From Blastomyces gilchristii SLH14081 (lineage: Eukaryota; Ascomycota; Eurotiomycetes; Onygenales; Ajellomycetaceae): a DNA stretch of 64,000 bases. Below the pieces are notes generated by a model, which saw only the letters and a program-made list of their open reading frames with translations, was not told where the DNA came from and did no database searches. Position numbers and translations under genes: made by a program. Of the stretch, positions 12,159-23,359 are shown in pieces; position 1 is the stretch's first letter; the number at the start of each line of letters is the position of its first letter. Location: contig NW_003101682.1 of assembly GCF_000003855.2 (NCBI RefSeq), forward strand, positions 2,542,525-2,606,524, given 5' to 3'.

Positions 12159-14021
12159 ATTTGAAGTGAGAGACTCAGCATTATTCACAGAATTGTAGAG
12201 TATTATTATCATTGATTGAACATTCTGAGATGTCAGTTTTTATATGTAGTTCTGGGAAGAATCAGAGTGTTTCTTGATATACTACTTCAGTAAGTGCTTG
12301 AAGAAGTTCATCACTTTAAGCTGTTACATGCTATAATTTATCTAGTATAGATTTGAGAGAAGTTGAGATATCAGTATCAGTGTCAGTATCAGTGTCAGTT
12401 TGAAGAGAGAGTGTTCTAATCAGAGAAGTGTATATAGTGTTATAAGTTGTTCTATCTTGATCAACTAATATCTTCAGATCTAGAAGCTGATGTTCTCAGT
12501 TCATTTAACAGGTATCTGCTATATTGAAAGACATATCTTACTCTTATTATAAGAGAACATCTGTCATTGAGTTCTGACTGCTGAGATAGTAGTGTATTGT
12601 AAAATGAAAGCAGCTTAAGAACTCAGATTATCATATCTGTTATTTAGTGAGTTTATAGATAGTTATAAAGTATTTAAGATTCTTATAATCTGTGATTATC
12701 TCAAATTCAGAAATACTTCAGAGTTCAGAGTCTCATTCTTCTAAACAGTGTATAATTGTAAGAAGTTTCTTATCTTAGATCTCATAATTGCATTCAGCAG
12801 AACTCAGTTTCTTAGATATAAAGATATATAATTATAGAACATCTTTATTATTATATTACAATATCACTTCTTCTGTTACATAGTCAGAGAAATCAGTCTT
12901 AATAACTATCTTATAATCAGAATTGAATATTATCAGCAGAGAGATATTAATGAACATCTTCTTCATCTGTATAAATGTAGCTTCAGTGTTCACTGATCAT
13001 TGAAATACTGAGTCTTTCTTAGTAAGATCTGTAAGTAATCTTGTAATATCTGAGAAGTTTTATATAAATTGCTGATTAAAGCTAGTGAATTCAATGAAGC
13101 TTCATACATCTTTCACAGTATATAAAGCTTTTCATTTGAGAATGACAGAGATCTTCTCAGAATTCATTTAAATTCACTTATCAGCTTCTATGATGAAATC
13201 TAAGTATTTAGTACTCTTAACTTTAAAATCACACTTATTAATATCAATTGATAGTTCTGCTTCTTATAGTTATTATAATACTCTTTACACATGCTCTTGA
13301 TTCTCTTTTCTGAATTCATCAGTGAAGATGAGAATGTTATCTAGATAAGTAAATACAAACTTATTAAGAAAATCTCAGAGTGCTCAGTTGATATACTTCT
13401 AAAATATACTAAGAATATTAGTCAGTTCAAAGAGTGTGACTATTCATTCAAAGAGATTATAACATGTTTGAAATACTGTAAGTTATTCATCTTCTTCAGT
13501 GATACAAATCTTATGAAACACAGTGATAACATCTATCTTTGTAAATTATTGAGCTTGTCTAATTCATGCTAGAATTTCATTGATAAGAGATAAGAGATAT
13601 CAATCTTTCTTTATCAATCTGTTCAGATCTCAGTAGTTCACACAGAATTGAAGTTCTTTATCTAACTTCTTTACAAAGAGAATAGAAGCTGCAGTAAAAG
13701 AGTTACTAATATATATGAATTTCTTATCTAACAGATTATTAAGTGTCTTCTGAAGAAGAAGAAGTTTATCTTGAAACATATTATAAAGAGAATCTTACAG
13801 TGACTCAGAGTTCTTATTATTCTTCTTCTCTAACTTGATACTGTGATTCACTTCTGAGTCTTATAAAGAAGATATATTTATAATATTATCTTGTCAGAAG
13901 ATATCTAGATATTCATGATATTATTAAGAGAGTTTTGTGTAAGAATCTGTTATTATAGTATGAGATAACTTTTCTAGAGCTTTCTTGATATTAGTCAGAC
14001 TAGTGAAATAGATTGATACAT

Positions 14022-14104
14022 GCCAGCGTGACCCAGTTGGTAAGACTGGTAATCAAGGCCGCACACATTAGAGGTGCGTGGCTTCGAATCCCACTGCTGG
14101 CACC
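14022..14104 (+). other. tRNA-like head of composite copy 1
   Basis: GCCAGCG at the 5' end pairs with TGCTGGC at the 3' end to form an acceptor-like stem. A box-A-like sequence TGACCCAGTTGG is at 14,029-14,040, and a box B GCTTCGAATCC is at 14,081-14,091 inside a T-arm-like stem (GTGG...CCAC). An internal pol III promoter is therefore plausible. A second box-A-like string (GTAGTGGTTATAC) occurs at 14,318-14,330 in the body. I do not assign an amino acid, and a genuine tRNA gene is less likely because the TSD begins exactly at its first base. Confidence 0.7.
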
Positions 14105-14775
14105 TGCCACTTCTTACCCATGAAAGCCCCCATGTAATAGAGGCTGAGCCTAATTAGTAAGGCTTGGTGCGGGGTAGAACTCCCTACTGCAAGCCAAGTC
14201 ACTAGTTAAGCAAGATCCTGCGAACACTCACCAGGGCCGGCATGGGATGTCAATGTCCCACTATTCTACTGTGCACCCGTCAAGGTTCTAACGATATAGA
14301 GTCAAGCCTAATGTAGTGTAGTGGTTATACACTACTTAAGTGAGTCTCTAACTAGGGCTGTCATCGGAGCCTAGCTCCCCCTCAAATACAGGGAATGATT
14401 TTGAAAACCACCTGACTAGCAGGCCTAGACGCGCATCTAGGCCCTAGGCAGAGCACCCTGATAGGCTAGAGCCTGCAAGCTCCCTGCCAAGCCCTAATAC
14501 TGGCAGAGAGGACTGCAGTCATCAAGCCTATGATTAGTTCCTAACACGGGGCGAGGCCACAACAGCTGATTGATAGGCCTATGAACATCTAATGAGGCCG
14601 AGATCAGCAACTGGAAGCTTGGTGTGTACACCACTAATTGAGCAGTGACAGCCACTAACTAACACCCCTGGAAATTAGTGGCTGGCCTGAGAGGACAGAC
14701 ACGGTGGTCGGTTAATTATAGAGGGTTAAATGTAATTAGCTTAAGATGCATCCTGCGGGTGGCTAGCGCCTGTAG

Positions 14776-16245
14776 TCAGTAGCTGATTATGAAGTTCAAG
14801 TTTGATGGAATAATCAAGAGAATTTCACTGAACTCTTTCAAAGTCTGCAAAACAGAGCCTTGAGAAGAATTCTGAAAGCATTCAAATCATCTTCTATTAA
14901 AGCAATGAAAATTGAAGCTTCAATTTCTTCTTCTGCTATTAGATTTGAAAAGACCTGTATAAACTATACTCTGAGAGTTGTAAAGATGAGCTTAAATTAT
15001 ATAATCAGAGAAAGAGTCTCTTCTTCATTTTTATTAATTAACTCTGAAAATGAACTAAATTGAAATAGATTTCTTGATTGAAATGAAAATAATTCTTCAA
15101 AGAAAATGTCTTCTCAACTGTACAGACTATACTCTCTGATTAAAAATCAATTTTCTTCTTTAAATATTGAAAAAGTTGATCATGGGAAGTTATCACTCTG
15201 AAGAGAAAAGCTTGAATCTCTTATAAACTTATAAATAAGTGAACTATTAAAAGAGAAAGAATATGAACAGTATTTGAAGAGAATTTCTACAATTAATATA
15301 AAAGACTCTATTCTGATTTATTCAGATGACTCAAAAAATAAGAACTTGAATAGATTAGATACAGACATTGCTTATACTGAAGATAATATCAATTTTATCT
15401 CAGATTTCTGAAATCTAGACTGTGAATGTGAAGTCTTTGATACTGAACTATTTATAATAGTGAAAGCTTTCAAACTCATTGAAATAAAATCTTATAAAAG
15501 AGAAAATTGTTTAAAAGAGATATGAATATTCTCTGATAGTCAAGCTGCTTTAAAAAGACTTAAAAATAGTCAGATTTATAATGATCAAATGAATCTTGAA
15601 CTGATCTTAAACTCTGTTTTAAAAATTCAAAAGAGAAGAATATCAAAGCTGATAATTCATCTGCACTAAGTTCCTGTTTATATGAATATTCATGGCAATA
15701 AATTGACTGATTCAGCTGTAAAAAAGAGTGCAGAATTAAGCAGATCTATTCAGAAAATTATGTCCTGATCTTTTATAAAGAGAAAAATAAAAGAATCTTG
15801 TTTAGATAAGTGAAATGAAAGCTGGCAGAAACAAAAGAAGAGTATATATTATTCAAGATTTGAAACAAAACCCAAGTGAAAATCTTGTTTAATTAAATAT
15901 AAAAAGAAAATATTCTCATCTATAATACAGCTGAAACTAGAACATGACTATTTCAAATCTTATATATAAAGATTTGATGATAGATTTGACTCAATAGAAT
16001 GCTCATTCTGCAATACAAATGAGAATTCTGAGTATATTATAATACACTGTGTATTATACAATAGTCTCAGAGCTAGATTGAAAGAGAAGTATGATCTAAA
16101 TTAATTAAATATGAGATTCTTATTCTCAACTGAGACAGAAATTAAATACTTAATAGACTTTCTATCAGAAACTCAAGCAGCTACAAGAAAATAACTAAAT
16201 TCAGAATTATCTGAATATGAAGAGAAGGAAATTAATCAGATATAG
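14776..16245 (+). pseudogene. LINE ORF2 C-terminal fragment inside composite copy 1
   Basis: Matches LINE B from the RT thumb region to the ORF2 stop. Clean start at 14,860-15,063 (RRILKAFKSSSIKAMKIEAS). An RNase H domain follows: ILIYSD..SKN with the first catalytic Asp, then FSDSQAALKRL with a third, and a degraded VPVYMNIHGNKLTDSA. A terminal Cys-His motif is near 16,005-16,050 (CSFCNTNENSEYIIIHC). Stops are transition-derived. Residues near the junction share the short string GCCTGTA with the LINE a few bases upstream of the matching point. Confidence 0.85.
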
Positions 16246-17149
16246 TCTGTTAAAACAGCTATACACTCTCTTTTAATAATTTGTTTTGTTATAGTCTCTC
16301 TTTACTTTATCTTTTTCTTTATCTTTTTCTTTCAATTTCTTTCTATCTATCTATTTAATGTGTCTATCTTTGAGACTGTGTTCTTTTTCTCTTTTCCTTT
16401 ATCATGATATTGTCAAATGATTTCAAACTATCAAAAGATGTTAAAACACTGCAATTTGTAAACAGTTTTTGTATTCTGAGCTGAAATTTTCTGATTTTGC
16501 ATATCTGAAATTGATGAATGTATAATAGTTAACTTTACAGACATAGGAAAAACCCTGAGAACTAAAAGTTCTCAGGTAGATGTCATAGTCTCTGACTGCA
16601 TACATCTATAATTGAAGAATAATAATAATAATAATAGATTGATACATAATTCTGCTATCAGTGACTTTGTCAGTGACTCTGTTGATAATTTTCATGACTT
16701 CTTTTTCAGAGTATTTTATAAGTGTTGACAGAGATCTGTGTCAGGTTCATAGTCTTGTAAATATCATCTTCATGAATTCTATCATTATTAGGGAATATTA
16801 AACTCCTGTTTCAAGTGTTTAATAAGATGCCTTGTTCAGATAGTTAGACAAGTTCTAACATCAGATTATTATCAAGATTATCAACTTCATATATGTAGAT
16901 GTCTTCATGCTGATGTTCTTCAACATCTAACTTTAGTTTCATTATATAACAGATGTAAACATCTTTTGAATCATTGAATTCTGCAAGAAGTCAGGGTTTT
17001 GATAAGAAGATACACTAAAGATTATAATGTCTTACAACTGAAGATTTTATCATTGCATAGTGACATAGACTGCTGTCTATCATGACTTTCATATTGTACA
17101 TGTGATCAATCACAGTAGATACAAGAATTACATTCATTATCATTTTCTC

Positions 17150-18324
17150 TTCAAATTATTGTTATCTGATCTCTTCAAGCTTCTGTTTGTGAATTTGAAC
17201 AGAAGCTAATCTTGTCCCTGTTTTATCAGAGCATTCTCATAGTTATCTTCTAAATCTTCCTCTAATATAATGTGATTGATATGGACAGACATTGAGTCAT
17301 TCTTCAAACAAGAAGGCACTGATCTTTCTCTCAAGTGTGAAGACACATAGATCAATCAGCAGTTGAAAGTAATATGATCTAATCAGTTACAGTTAATACA
17401 TACTTCATGTTGATGTTGATCAGCGACTTCTTCAGAAGTGATCTCAGGAACTCAGAAGCCTGTTCAAATGACAGAAACTCTTGCTTATACATAGATATTC
17501 AAGTCTATTCAGTTCATAGTATCTGTATTATTGCTGTTACTTCTCTTCAGCACAGATGTATGAGTTGCTGAGATGTAATATCTTCTATCACTGTTCTGTA
17601 TACTCTTGAGCTTGATAAGACAGTCATTCAATGTTCAGAGCTGTGTGCAGAAATCTTTATAAGTCTGATCTTTATCTATACTTACAAGAGCCTGTAAGAG
17701 TTTGAAAGTTAATGTCTTCTTGAGTATACTAATCTTCATTCAATTCTTTCAAGATTGATCATCTGCTTCTAGAATCTTGATGTTGAAGTCAGAAATGAAT
17801 GTTGTAAGAGAAGTATTTCTCTGTCAGATGCTCTGTAATCAATCTAACACTTTCTGTTGCATAGCAGTGTCTCAGAACAGAATATCAAGATGTTTGATAA
17901 TGTTGTCAGATATTCACAACACTAGTTCACATGCTTTCATTTATAAATGAAACTTCTGTTTCACACAATTCTTCAATTATTCATTGATATATCAATCTTG
18001 ATTGATTAATGAACTGATGGCATCTTCATCTACACTCAGTTTTGTAAGCATTTCCATTCTTCATAATGACTAGAGAGTGAGATCACAAGTATTAAAATAT
18101 GCAGAAGTATCTCAGCATTCTTTCAGTGCTTTTATATTCAATTCTGTAGATATTGAAATTGCATGAGTTTCTTATTGTGATAATTATTAAATCTCTTCAT
18201 ATTAATGATGTTGAGTTGCATGCATATCAGCTATTTATTATTGTTATAATTTCAACATTGTTTAAAGTCACTGTGACATCATGTCTATGCTCATGTTCAA
18301 GAGTTTCATATTATTATTAGACAT
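17150..18324 (-). pseudogene. gag of gypsy A2
   Basis: Minus-strand copy of the family A gag, opening with ATG at 18,324-18,322 (MSNNNMKLLN). The conserved segment aligned with 4474-4689 of A1 lies around 17,740-17,520, and the CCHC knuckle lies around 17,405-17,345. Stops at Trp codons and elsewhere. The boundary with pol is approximate. Confidence 0.75.
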
Positions 18325-18580
18325 GATTATATCAATCATCAGATGTGTAATCATATAAATATCTCATACATCTGAGATCAGAACTCTCAGGTCTTTCACT
18401 GACATTCTCTTTGTAAGATCTTATTACAGAGTCAGAGTGACTGATGAGTAAGCTTCTATCTGAGAACTCAGTATCTACTTAACTGTTTAACTGTTTCTCT
18501 ATTTCTTATGCATTATTATGCATTCAAATATCTTGATGAGTAATCATTTCTAATAAGAAGACAATGAAATGTTTTTCTAG

Positions 18581-18858
18581 TGTAAGAGATCTATGCTGAA
18601 TAGATCAGTATTATATTAATAGATATTATATAATAAAGAGAAAAATGTTAGAGAAGAAAAAGAGAGAGAAAGTATAAGAATCAGTGATTAAAGTGAATAT
18701 TTATACATGTATGTGATAATGTATGCAGTGAAGCTTCAGAGCGGAAGAATCTATACGCGTTTATAGCAGCCAAGAATCAGTGATTGAGAATGAAGCGGTT
18801 GAAATCTGTGAAGTGTAACGGAATAGTCTATATGATTGATCAGGCGCAGCCCGTCACA
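18581..18858 (-). repeat. 5' LTR of gypsy A2
   Basis: 278 bp, TGTAAGAG to CCCGTCACA in plus orientation, the same length as its partner at 10,195. TSD CACAG follows. Confidence 0.9.
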
Positions 18859-18863
18859 CACAG

Positions 18864-19124
18864 ATATGTAAGATCAAGTTATCTTAATCTCTGAAAATAC
18901 TTAGAGATTGAGTGAGATTAGTTTCAATAAGCTGTTCACTGTAGTGATCTGAGCAGGGAAAGAGAGACAGTATAATATATAAGACAGAATCACAACATAG
19001 AAGCTATTAAACCTAGTCACTGAATACTGTACTATATAGAGATTATGTAAAAGTAGTGACTAGTAGGTAAAGAAAAAGTGTAAGAAAAGAAAAGAAGATA
19101 ACTCAAGACATAATAAATTAATTA

Positions 19125-19126
<2 letters not shown>
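18864..19126. other. Flank of element C, unresolved
   Basis: AT-rich sequence directly after A2. By position it should continue element C (3' UTR or 3' LTR), but I see no TG...CA termini and no coding sequence. The last 13 bases, TAAATTAATTATC, are the TSD of SINE copy 2. Confidence 0.4.
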
Positions 19127-19157
<31 letters not shown>

Positions 19158-19510
19158 TTTCATTATACTTATATACAAGCAGAGCTTATGATGAGTGCTT
19201 GCATGATGTTAAATACAGGTTAAGTGTTGATTATACAGAAGAAAATACAGATGTTAAGATCATGTCAAGATAACAAGAACATAGAAAAATACAAAGAAGT
19301 GATAATTAAATACATGTGATAATAACTTCTCAGCTCAGAAACATAGAGCAATTCATTGAAGCAATTTATACATCTCTGTATTTATTAGAAACCTGAGATG
19401 CTTGAGTTGCAGATTTAATGTATTCTCTGCGGGTTTCAAACCCACATGTCTTGATTTCCCACGCCAAGGTGCTACCAGGTGGCCGCATTAACCATTCAGC
19501 CACCGGGGCA
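19127..19510 (-). mobile_element. tRNA-derived SINE, copy 2
   Basis: 384-bp minus-strand member of the same family as 11,779-12,158, with the (ATT)n tail on the left and the tRNA-like head on the right. Its TSD is 13 bp, TAAATTAATTATC (19,114-19,126) and TGAATTGATTGTC (19,511-19,523), the differences being purine transitions only. Box B survives with one change (GGTTTGAAACC). It has lost more CpGs than copy 1, so the two copies differ in age or in exposure to mutation. Confidence 0.9.
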
Positions 19511-19523
19511 TGAATTGATTGTC

Positions 19524-20547
19524 AACTGTAAGCGTCAGCTGTAAAAAAGACAAATATTATCATACACATCTCATTCATTTTCATATATCACACATTTAAT
19601 CTATTTTCAATGTCACATCACCTGAAAAACATTAAAAATAAGGAAATCTTAAAACTCAAGATTCATAAGAGATTTGAGACCTGTAAGTTACTCTTATAAT
19701 AATACTGTAAATGTCTCTAGTTTCTCTATCACTCTGTGTACAACATTAATATCATTTATTACAAGATTGACTGAAATGTTAATGTAGAAATATGTACATA
19801 TGTATGTAGAAAAATTGAAGAAGAGTGCAGAACTCACAGAATCAGAAGTCAGAGTAGAGAGAATAAAGATGAAAGAAATGAAAGAGAGAGAAAGTACAGA
19901 ACTGAATAAATAATAATAAGAATTACTCAGAGCTGAATACTTATAATCTGATATATATACAATCTTCTCTGCAGAGAAGAGAGAGAAAGTGCTGAGAAAA
20001 TCTTAAGAGCAGAAAAGAGTAGTCTCAGTAGTATTATCATCTTTAATTAAAATGATCTCTGATGCTGAAGCAACTAAGAATAATTATTAGTATATAGAAA
20101 CTGTAAAATCAGAGATGAGAACAGTCACTGAATGAACACTCACTGATTTTAGAGTTATATATATAATTACAACACACATAAGGCTTCTCAGAAAGAGAGA
20201 GAGAGACACAGAGAAATGTAAAAAGCAGAACACAGTATATGAACAGCTCATTCTCACAATGATATCTCAGATAAGATGTACAAGTCTTATGTCTATGAGT
20301 GTAAAAGAGTATGATATCTATATTTCTGTTTCTGAAAACATGAATATTCTTCATCTGTATCACAAAGTCAGATGATAAACATCAGAGAATAGACTGATAT
20401 GAGTTAATTATCTTGAAGATATTTATCAGAGCAGATATACTCACAATATTGAATTTAATAATTGTAAAAAGTTTCTTAATATTTGTAGACATTATGATCT
20501 CATACATAATAAAACTCATAATGATTTTTTCTAGAAAAATTAGTATT
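19524..20547. other. AT-rich degenerate interval without recognised gene
   Basis: About 1 kb of CpG-poor sequence between SINE copy 2 and gypsy A3. Short minus-strand open stretches (20,109-20,363 and 20,382-20,570) lie close together and could be pieces of one decayed transposon gene, but I recognise no motif. GTATT at 20,543-20,547 is the left TSD of A3. Confidence 0.4.
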
Positions 20548-20855
20548 TGTGACGGGCTGCGCCCGATCAATGATATGGACTATTCTGTTACACTTCACAG
20601 ATTTCAACCACTTCATTCTTGAATGTGTATGCTCTGATTCTCAGCCATTCTCAATCACTGATTCTCAGTCATCACAAATGCATATAGTTCTTCCGCCCCG
20701 AAGCTCCACCGTGTACATCATCACATATACATATAAATATTCACTCTGATCACTGATTCTCACACTTTCTCTTTCTTTTCTTCTCTAATGTTTTTCTCTT
20801 TATTATATAAGATCTATCAATATTATACTGATCTATTCAGCATAGGCCTCTTATA
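20548..20855 (+). repeat. 5' LTR of gypsy A3
   Basis: 308 bp, TGTGACGGGCTGCGCCCG to CCTCTTATA (terminal CA changed to TA). The hairpin at the 5' end is intact. Confidence 0.9.
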
Positions 20856-21138
20856 CTAGAAAAATGTTCATCATCTTCTTATTAGAAATGATTACTCACT
20901 GAGATATTTAAATGCATAACAATATATAAGAAATAGAGAAACAGTCAAACAGTTAAGCAGACACTGAGCTCTTAGATAGAAGCTTGCTTATCAGTCACTC
21001 TGACTCTGTAATAAGATCTTATAAAGAGAATGTCAGTGAAAGATCTGAGAGTTCTAACACTCAGATATATAAAATATTCATACAATTACACTTCTTCAGA
21101 TTTCACAGATATTATATATCTAATAAAATGATATAATC

Positions 21139-23350
21139 ATATCTAACAATAATATAAGAGAACTCTTAAATATGAGTATAGAAGTAATATCACAGTGACT
21201 CTGAGCAATATTAAATTTATTATTATTATTATTCTTTAATTATAGATGTATATAGTCAGAGACTATAATATTTACCTGAGAATTAAAAGTTCTCAAGGTT
21301 TTTCCTATATCTATAAAGTTAACTATTATACATTCATCAATTTTAGATATATAAAATCAGAAAATTCCAGCTCAGAATATAAAAACTGTTTACAAATTGC
21401 AGTGTTTTAACATCTTCTGATACTTTGAAATCATTTGACAATATCATGACAAAAGAAAAGAGAATACAGTCTTAAAGATAGACACATTAAATAGATAGAT
21501 AGATAGAAAAGAATAGAAAGAAAAAAGTAAAGTAAAATAAAGAGAGCTACAGAATAAGATCTCTGCAGTTTACACCTTAAGCTATATATATATTTTAACA
21601 CTCTATATAACTGACCACTGTCTCTGTTCTCTCAGGCCTGCTTCAGGGATTATCATTCTCTCTAAAGAGTCACTGCTCAGCTAGCTTCTGTAACTAGCTT
21701 ACTTATAAGTGAGATTCTCACTAAGAATAATATCAGAGCTACTTAATTCTAGTTAAGTCTCTAATCTTTCAGCTGTCAATCTCAGCATTTCAGTCTATCA
21801 ATTGACTGTCACAGTCTTGCTTGCACTAATCATCTATTAAGAGCATCTAGATCTCATCTCATCTAGATTCTTGCTAGGCTCAGAGTGTTCTAATCAGATA
21901 GTTTTTAAATCTCATTTCTCAGAAGTGAATGTCTAGAGTGAGAGAAATGAGACCTAGTCAGTTAAGCTTGATAATGATTTGCTATCCTGCAGGCATTCTA
22001 GATCTCAATCACTCTAGTACTGATCTAACTTGAAGCGCTCAGAGGGCTGTTAATTCTAAGATCAGTGAGAATTAGTGTCTGAGAACCCCTGGGATGAACA
22101 TCTTAAGCTTGACAATGATTCACTATAGTGCACCCGGGGGCCCTTGATACTGTTTTATAACTGAACAGTGGAAGCTGTGGTTAAGATGGCCCTCACAGGG
22201 TTCAAACCTGCCCTCTCTTGGCATTCATTCCCCGGGGGGAAGGCCGCTAATTGGAGCTCCATGATAGCGTAGTTAACCACTACGCCACTGGGCCAGCAAT
22301 GTTGAAATTACAACAGTAACAGATAGCAGATATGCATATGACTCAGCAACTTTAATATGAAAAGATTCAATGATTAATTCATGTGATTTCAACATCTACA
22401 GAATTAAATACAAAAGTGCTGAAAGAATGCTTAGATACTTCTGTATATTTCAATACTTTCAATCTCACTCTCTACTCATCATGAAGAATGAAAATACTCA
22501 TGAAACTAAGTGTAGATGAAGATGCTATCAGTTCATTAATCAATCAAGATTGATATATTAATGAATAATTGAAGAATTGTGTGAAACAGAAGTTTCATTC
22601 ATGAATGAAAGCATGTGAATCAGTATTTCAAATATCTGATAATATTATGAAATATCTTGATATTCTGTTCTGAGACACTGCTATACAATAGAAGATATTA
22701 AATTAATTACAGAGCATCTGACAGAGAAATACTTCTCTTACAACATTTATTCCTGACTTTGACATTAAAATCTTAGAGGCAGGTGATCAATCTTGAGAGA
22801 ATTGAATGAAGATTAGTATGCTCAAGAAGACATTAACTTTCAAACTCTTACAGACTCTCATAAGTGTAAACAAAGACCAGACTTATGAAGGTTTCTGCAC
22901 ACAGCTTCAGACATTGAATGACTGTCTTATCAAGCTCAAGAGTATACAGAACAGTGGCAGAAGATGTTACACTCACACACCTGCACTGAGAAATAATAAC
23001 AATGATGCAGATGCTATGAACTGAGTAGACTTGAATATCTATATATAAGCAAGAGTCTTCACTGTCTGAACAGACTTCTGACTCTCTGAGATCACTTCTG
23101 AAGAAGTCACTGATCAATGTTAAGAAGAAGTGTGTATTAACTGTAACTGATCAGAGTATATTACTTTCAACTGTTAATCAGCCTACATATCTTCTTGTTC
23201 AAAGAATGAATCAGTGCCTGTCTGTGTCAATCACATTATATTAGAGAAGAATTCAGAAGATACCTACAAGAATGCTCTGATGAAACAGGAAAAAGACTAG
23301 CTTCTATTCAAATTCATAAACAGAAGCTTGAAGAGATCACATGACAATAA
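21139..23350 (+). pseudogene. gag of gypsy A3, interrupted
   Basis: The family A gag whose start codon has become ATA (21,139-21,141). After about 25 codons it is interrupted by composite copy 2 (21,216-22,294) and resumes at 22,307. The clean segment 22,806-23,024 corresponds to 4474-4689 of A1. Degenerate, non-functional. Confidence 0.8.
21216..22294 (-). mobile_element. Composite retrotransposon, copy 2 (tRNA-like head, body, short LINE 3' end)
   Basis: 1079-bp minus-strand insertion with TSD AGCAATATTAAA (21,204-21,215) and AGCAATGTTGAA (22,295-22,306), differing only by transitions; A1 carries the uninterrupted target at about 3951. The head (right end) has box A GTGGCGTAGTGGTTAACTACG (22,288-22,268 complement) and box B GGTTTGAACCC (22,208-22,198 complement). 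The body ends at about 21,546 in a roughly 95-bp block shared with copy 1. It is then joined to the LINE 3' UTR only, with the (AAT)n tail at 21,216-21,233. The LINE part is therefore about 330 bp here against about 1860 bp in copy 1. Confidence 0.87.
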
Positions 23351-23359
23351 TTTGAAGAG

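Larger units (their letters stand above)
14022..16633 (+). mobile_element. Composite retrotransposon: tRNA-like head, unknown body, truncated LINE (copy 1)
   Basis: A single 2612-bp insertion, bounded by a 14-bp duplication ATAGATTGATACAT at 14,008-14,021 and 16,634-16,647 (the first two bases overlap the AAT tail). From 5' to 3': a tRNA-like head (14,022-14,104), a GC-normal body of about 670 bp with no ORF I recognise, a junction at about 14,776, then the C-terminal part of LINE ORF2 with RNase H, the LINE 3' UTR, and an (AAT)n tail. The common TSD shows that head, body and LINE part moved as one unit. The last 90 bp of the body (14,684-14,775) are shared with copy 2. The layout recalls MINE of Magnaporthe, a fusion of a WEIRD sequence to truncated LINE copies. 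Confidence 0.88.
10473..17150 (-). pseudogene. pol of gypsy A2, split by a SINE and a composite element
   Basis: Minus-strand pol, protease to chromodomain, in pieces: about 17,150-16,648, then 14,007-12,173, then 11,764-10,473. The RT catalytic box at 13,347-13,336 reads YLDN (GAC to AAC). The integrase C-terminal module is at 10,871-10,674 and is nearly the same as 8241-8438 in A1. The composite element interrupts the region between protease and RT; the SINE interrupts the integrase zinc-domain region. Stops are mostly TGA at Trp positions. Non-functional. Confidence 0.82.
10195..18858 (-). mobile_element. Ty3/gypsy chromovirus A2 with two nested insertions
   Basis: Family A element on the minus strand with two 278-bp LTRs and an exact 5-bp TSD, CACAG, at 10,190-10,194 and 18,859-18,863. 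It is 8664 bp long because a SINE (11,779-12,158) and a composite retrotransposon (14,022-16,633) sit inside its pol gene; without them it is close to A1 in size. Gag starts at 18,324 and pol ends at TAA (10,475-10,473) next to the left-hand 3' LTR, again with a purine tract at the end of pol. The shorter LTR, present at both ends, marks it as a subfamily different from A1, A3 and A4. Confidence 0.9.

Noticed and set aside
20549..20749. Overlapping small ORFs at the A3 LTR
   Set aside because: The same LTR segment is open by chance in several frames; LTR identity is proved by its partner and TSD.
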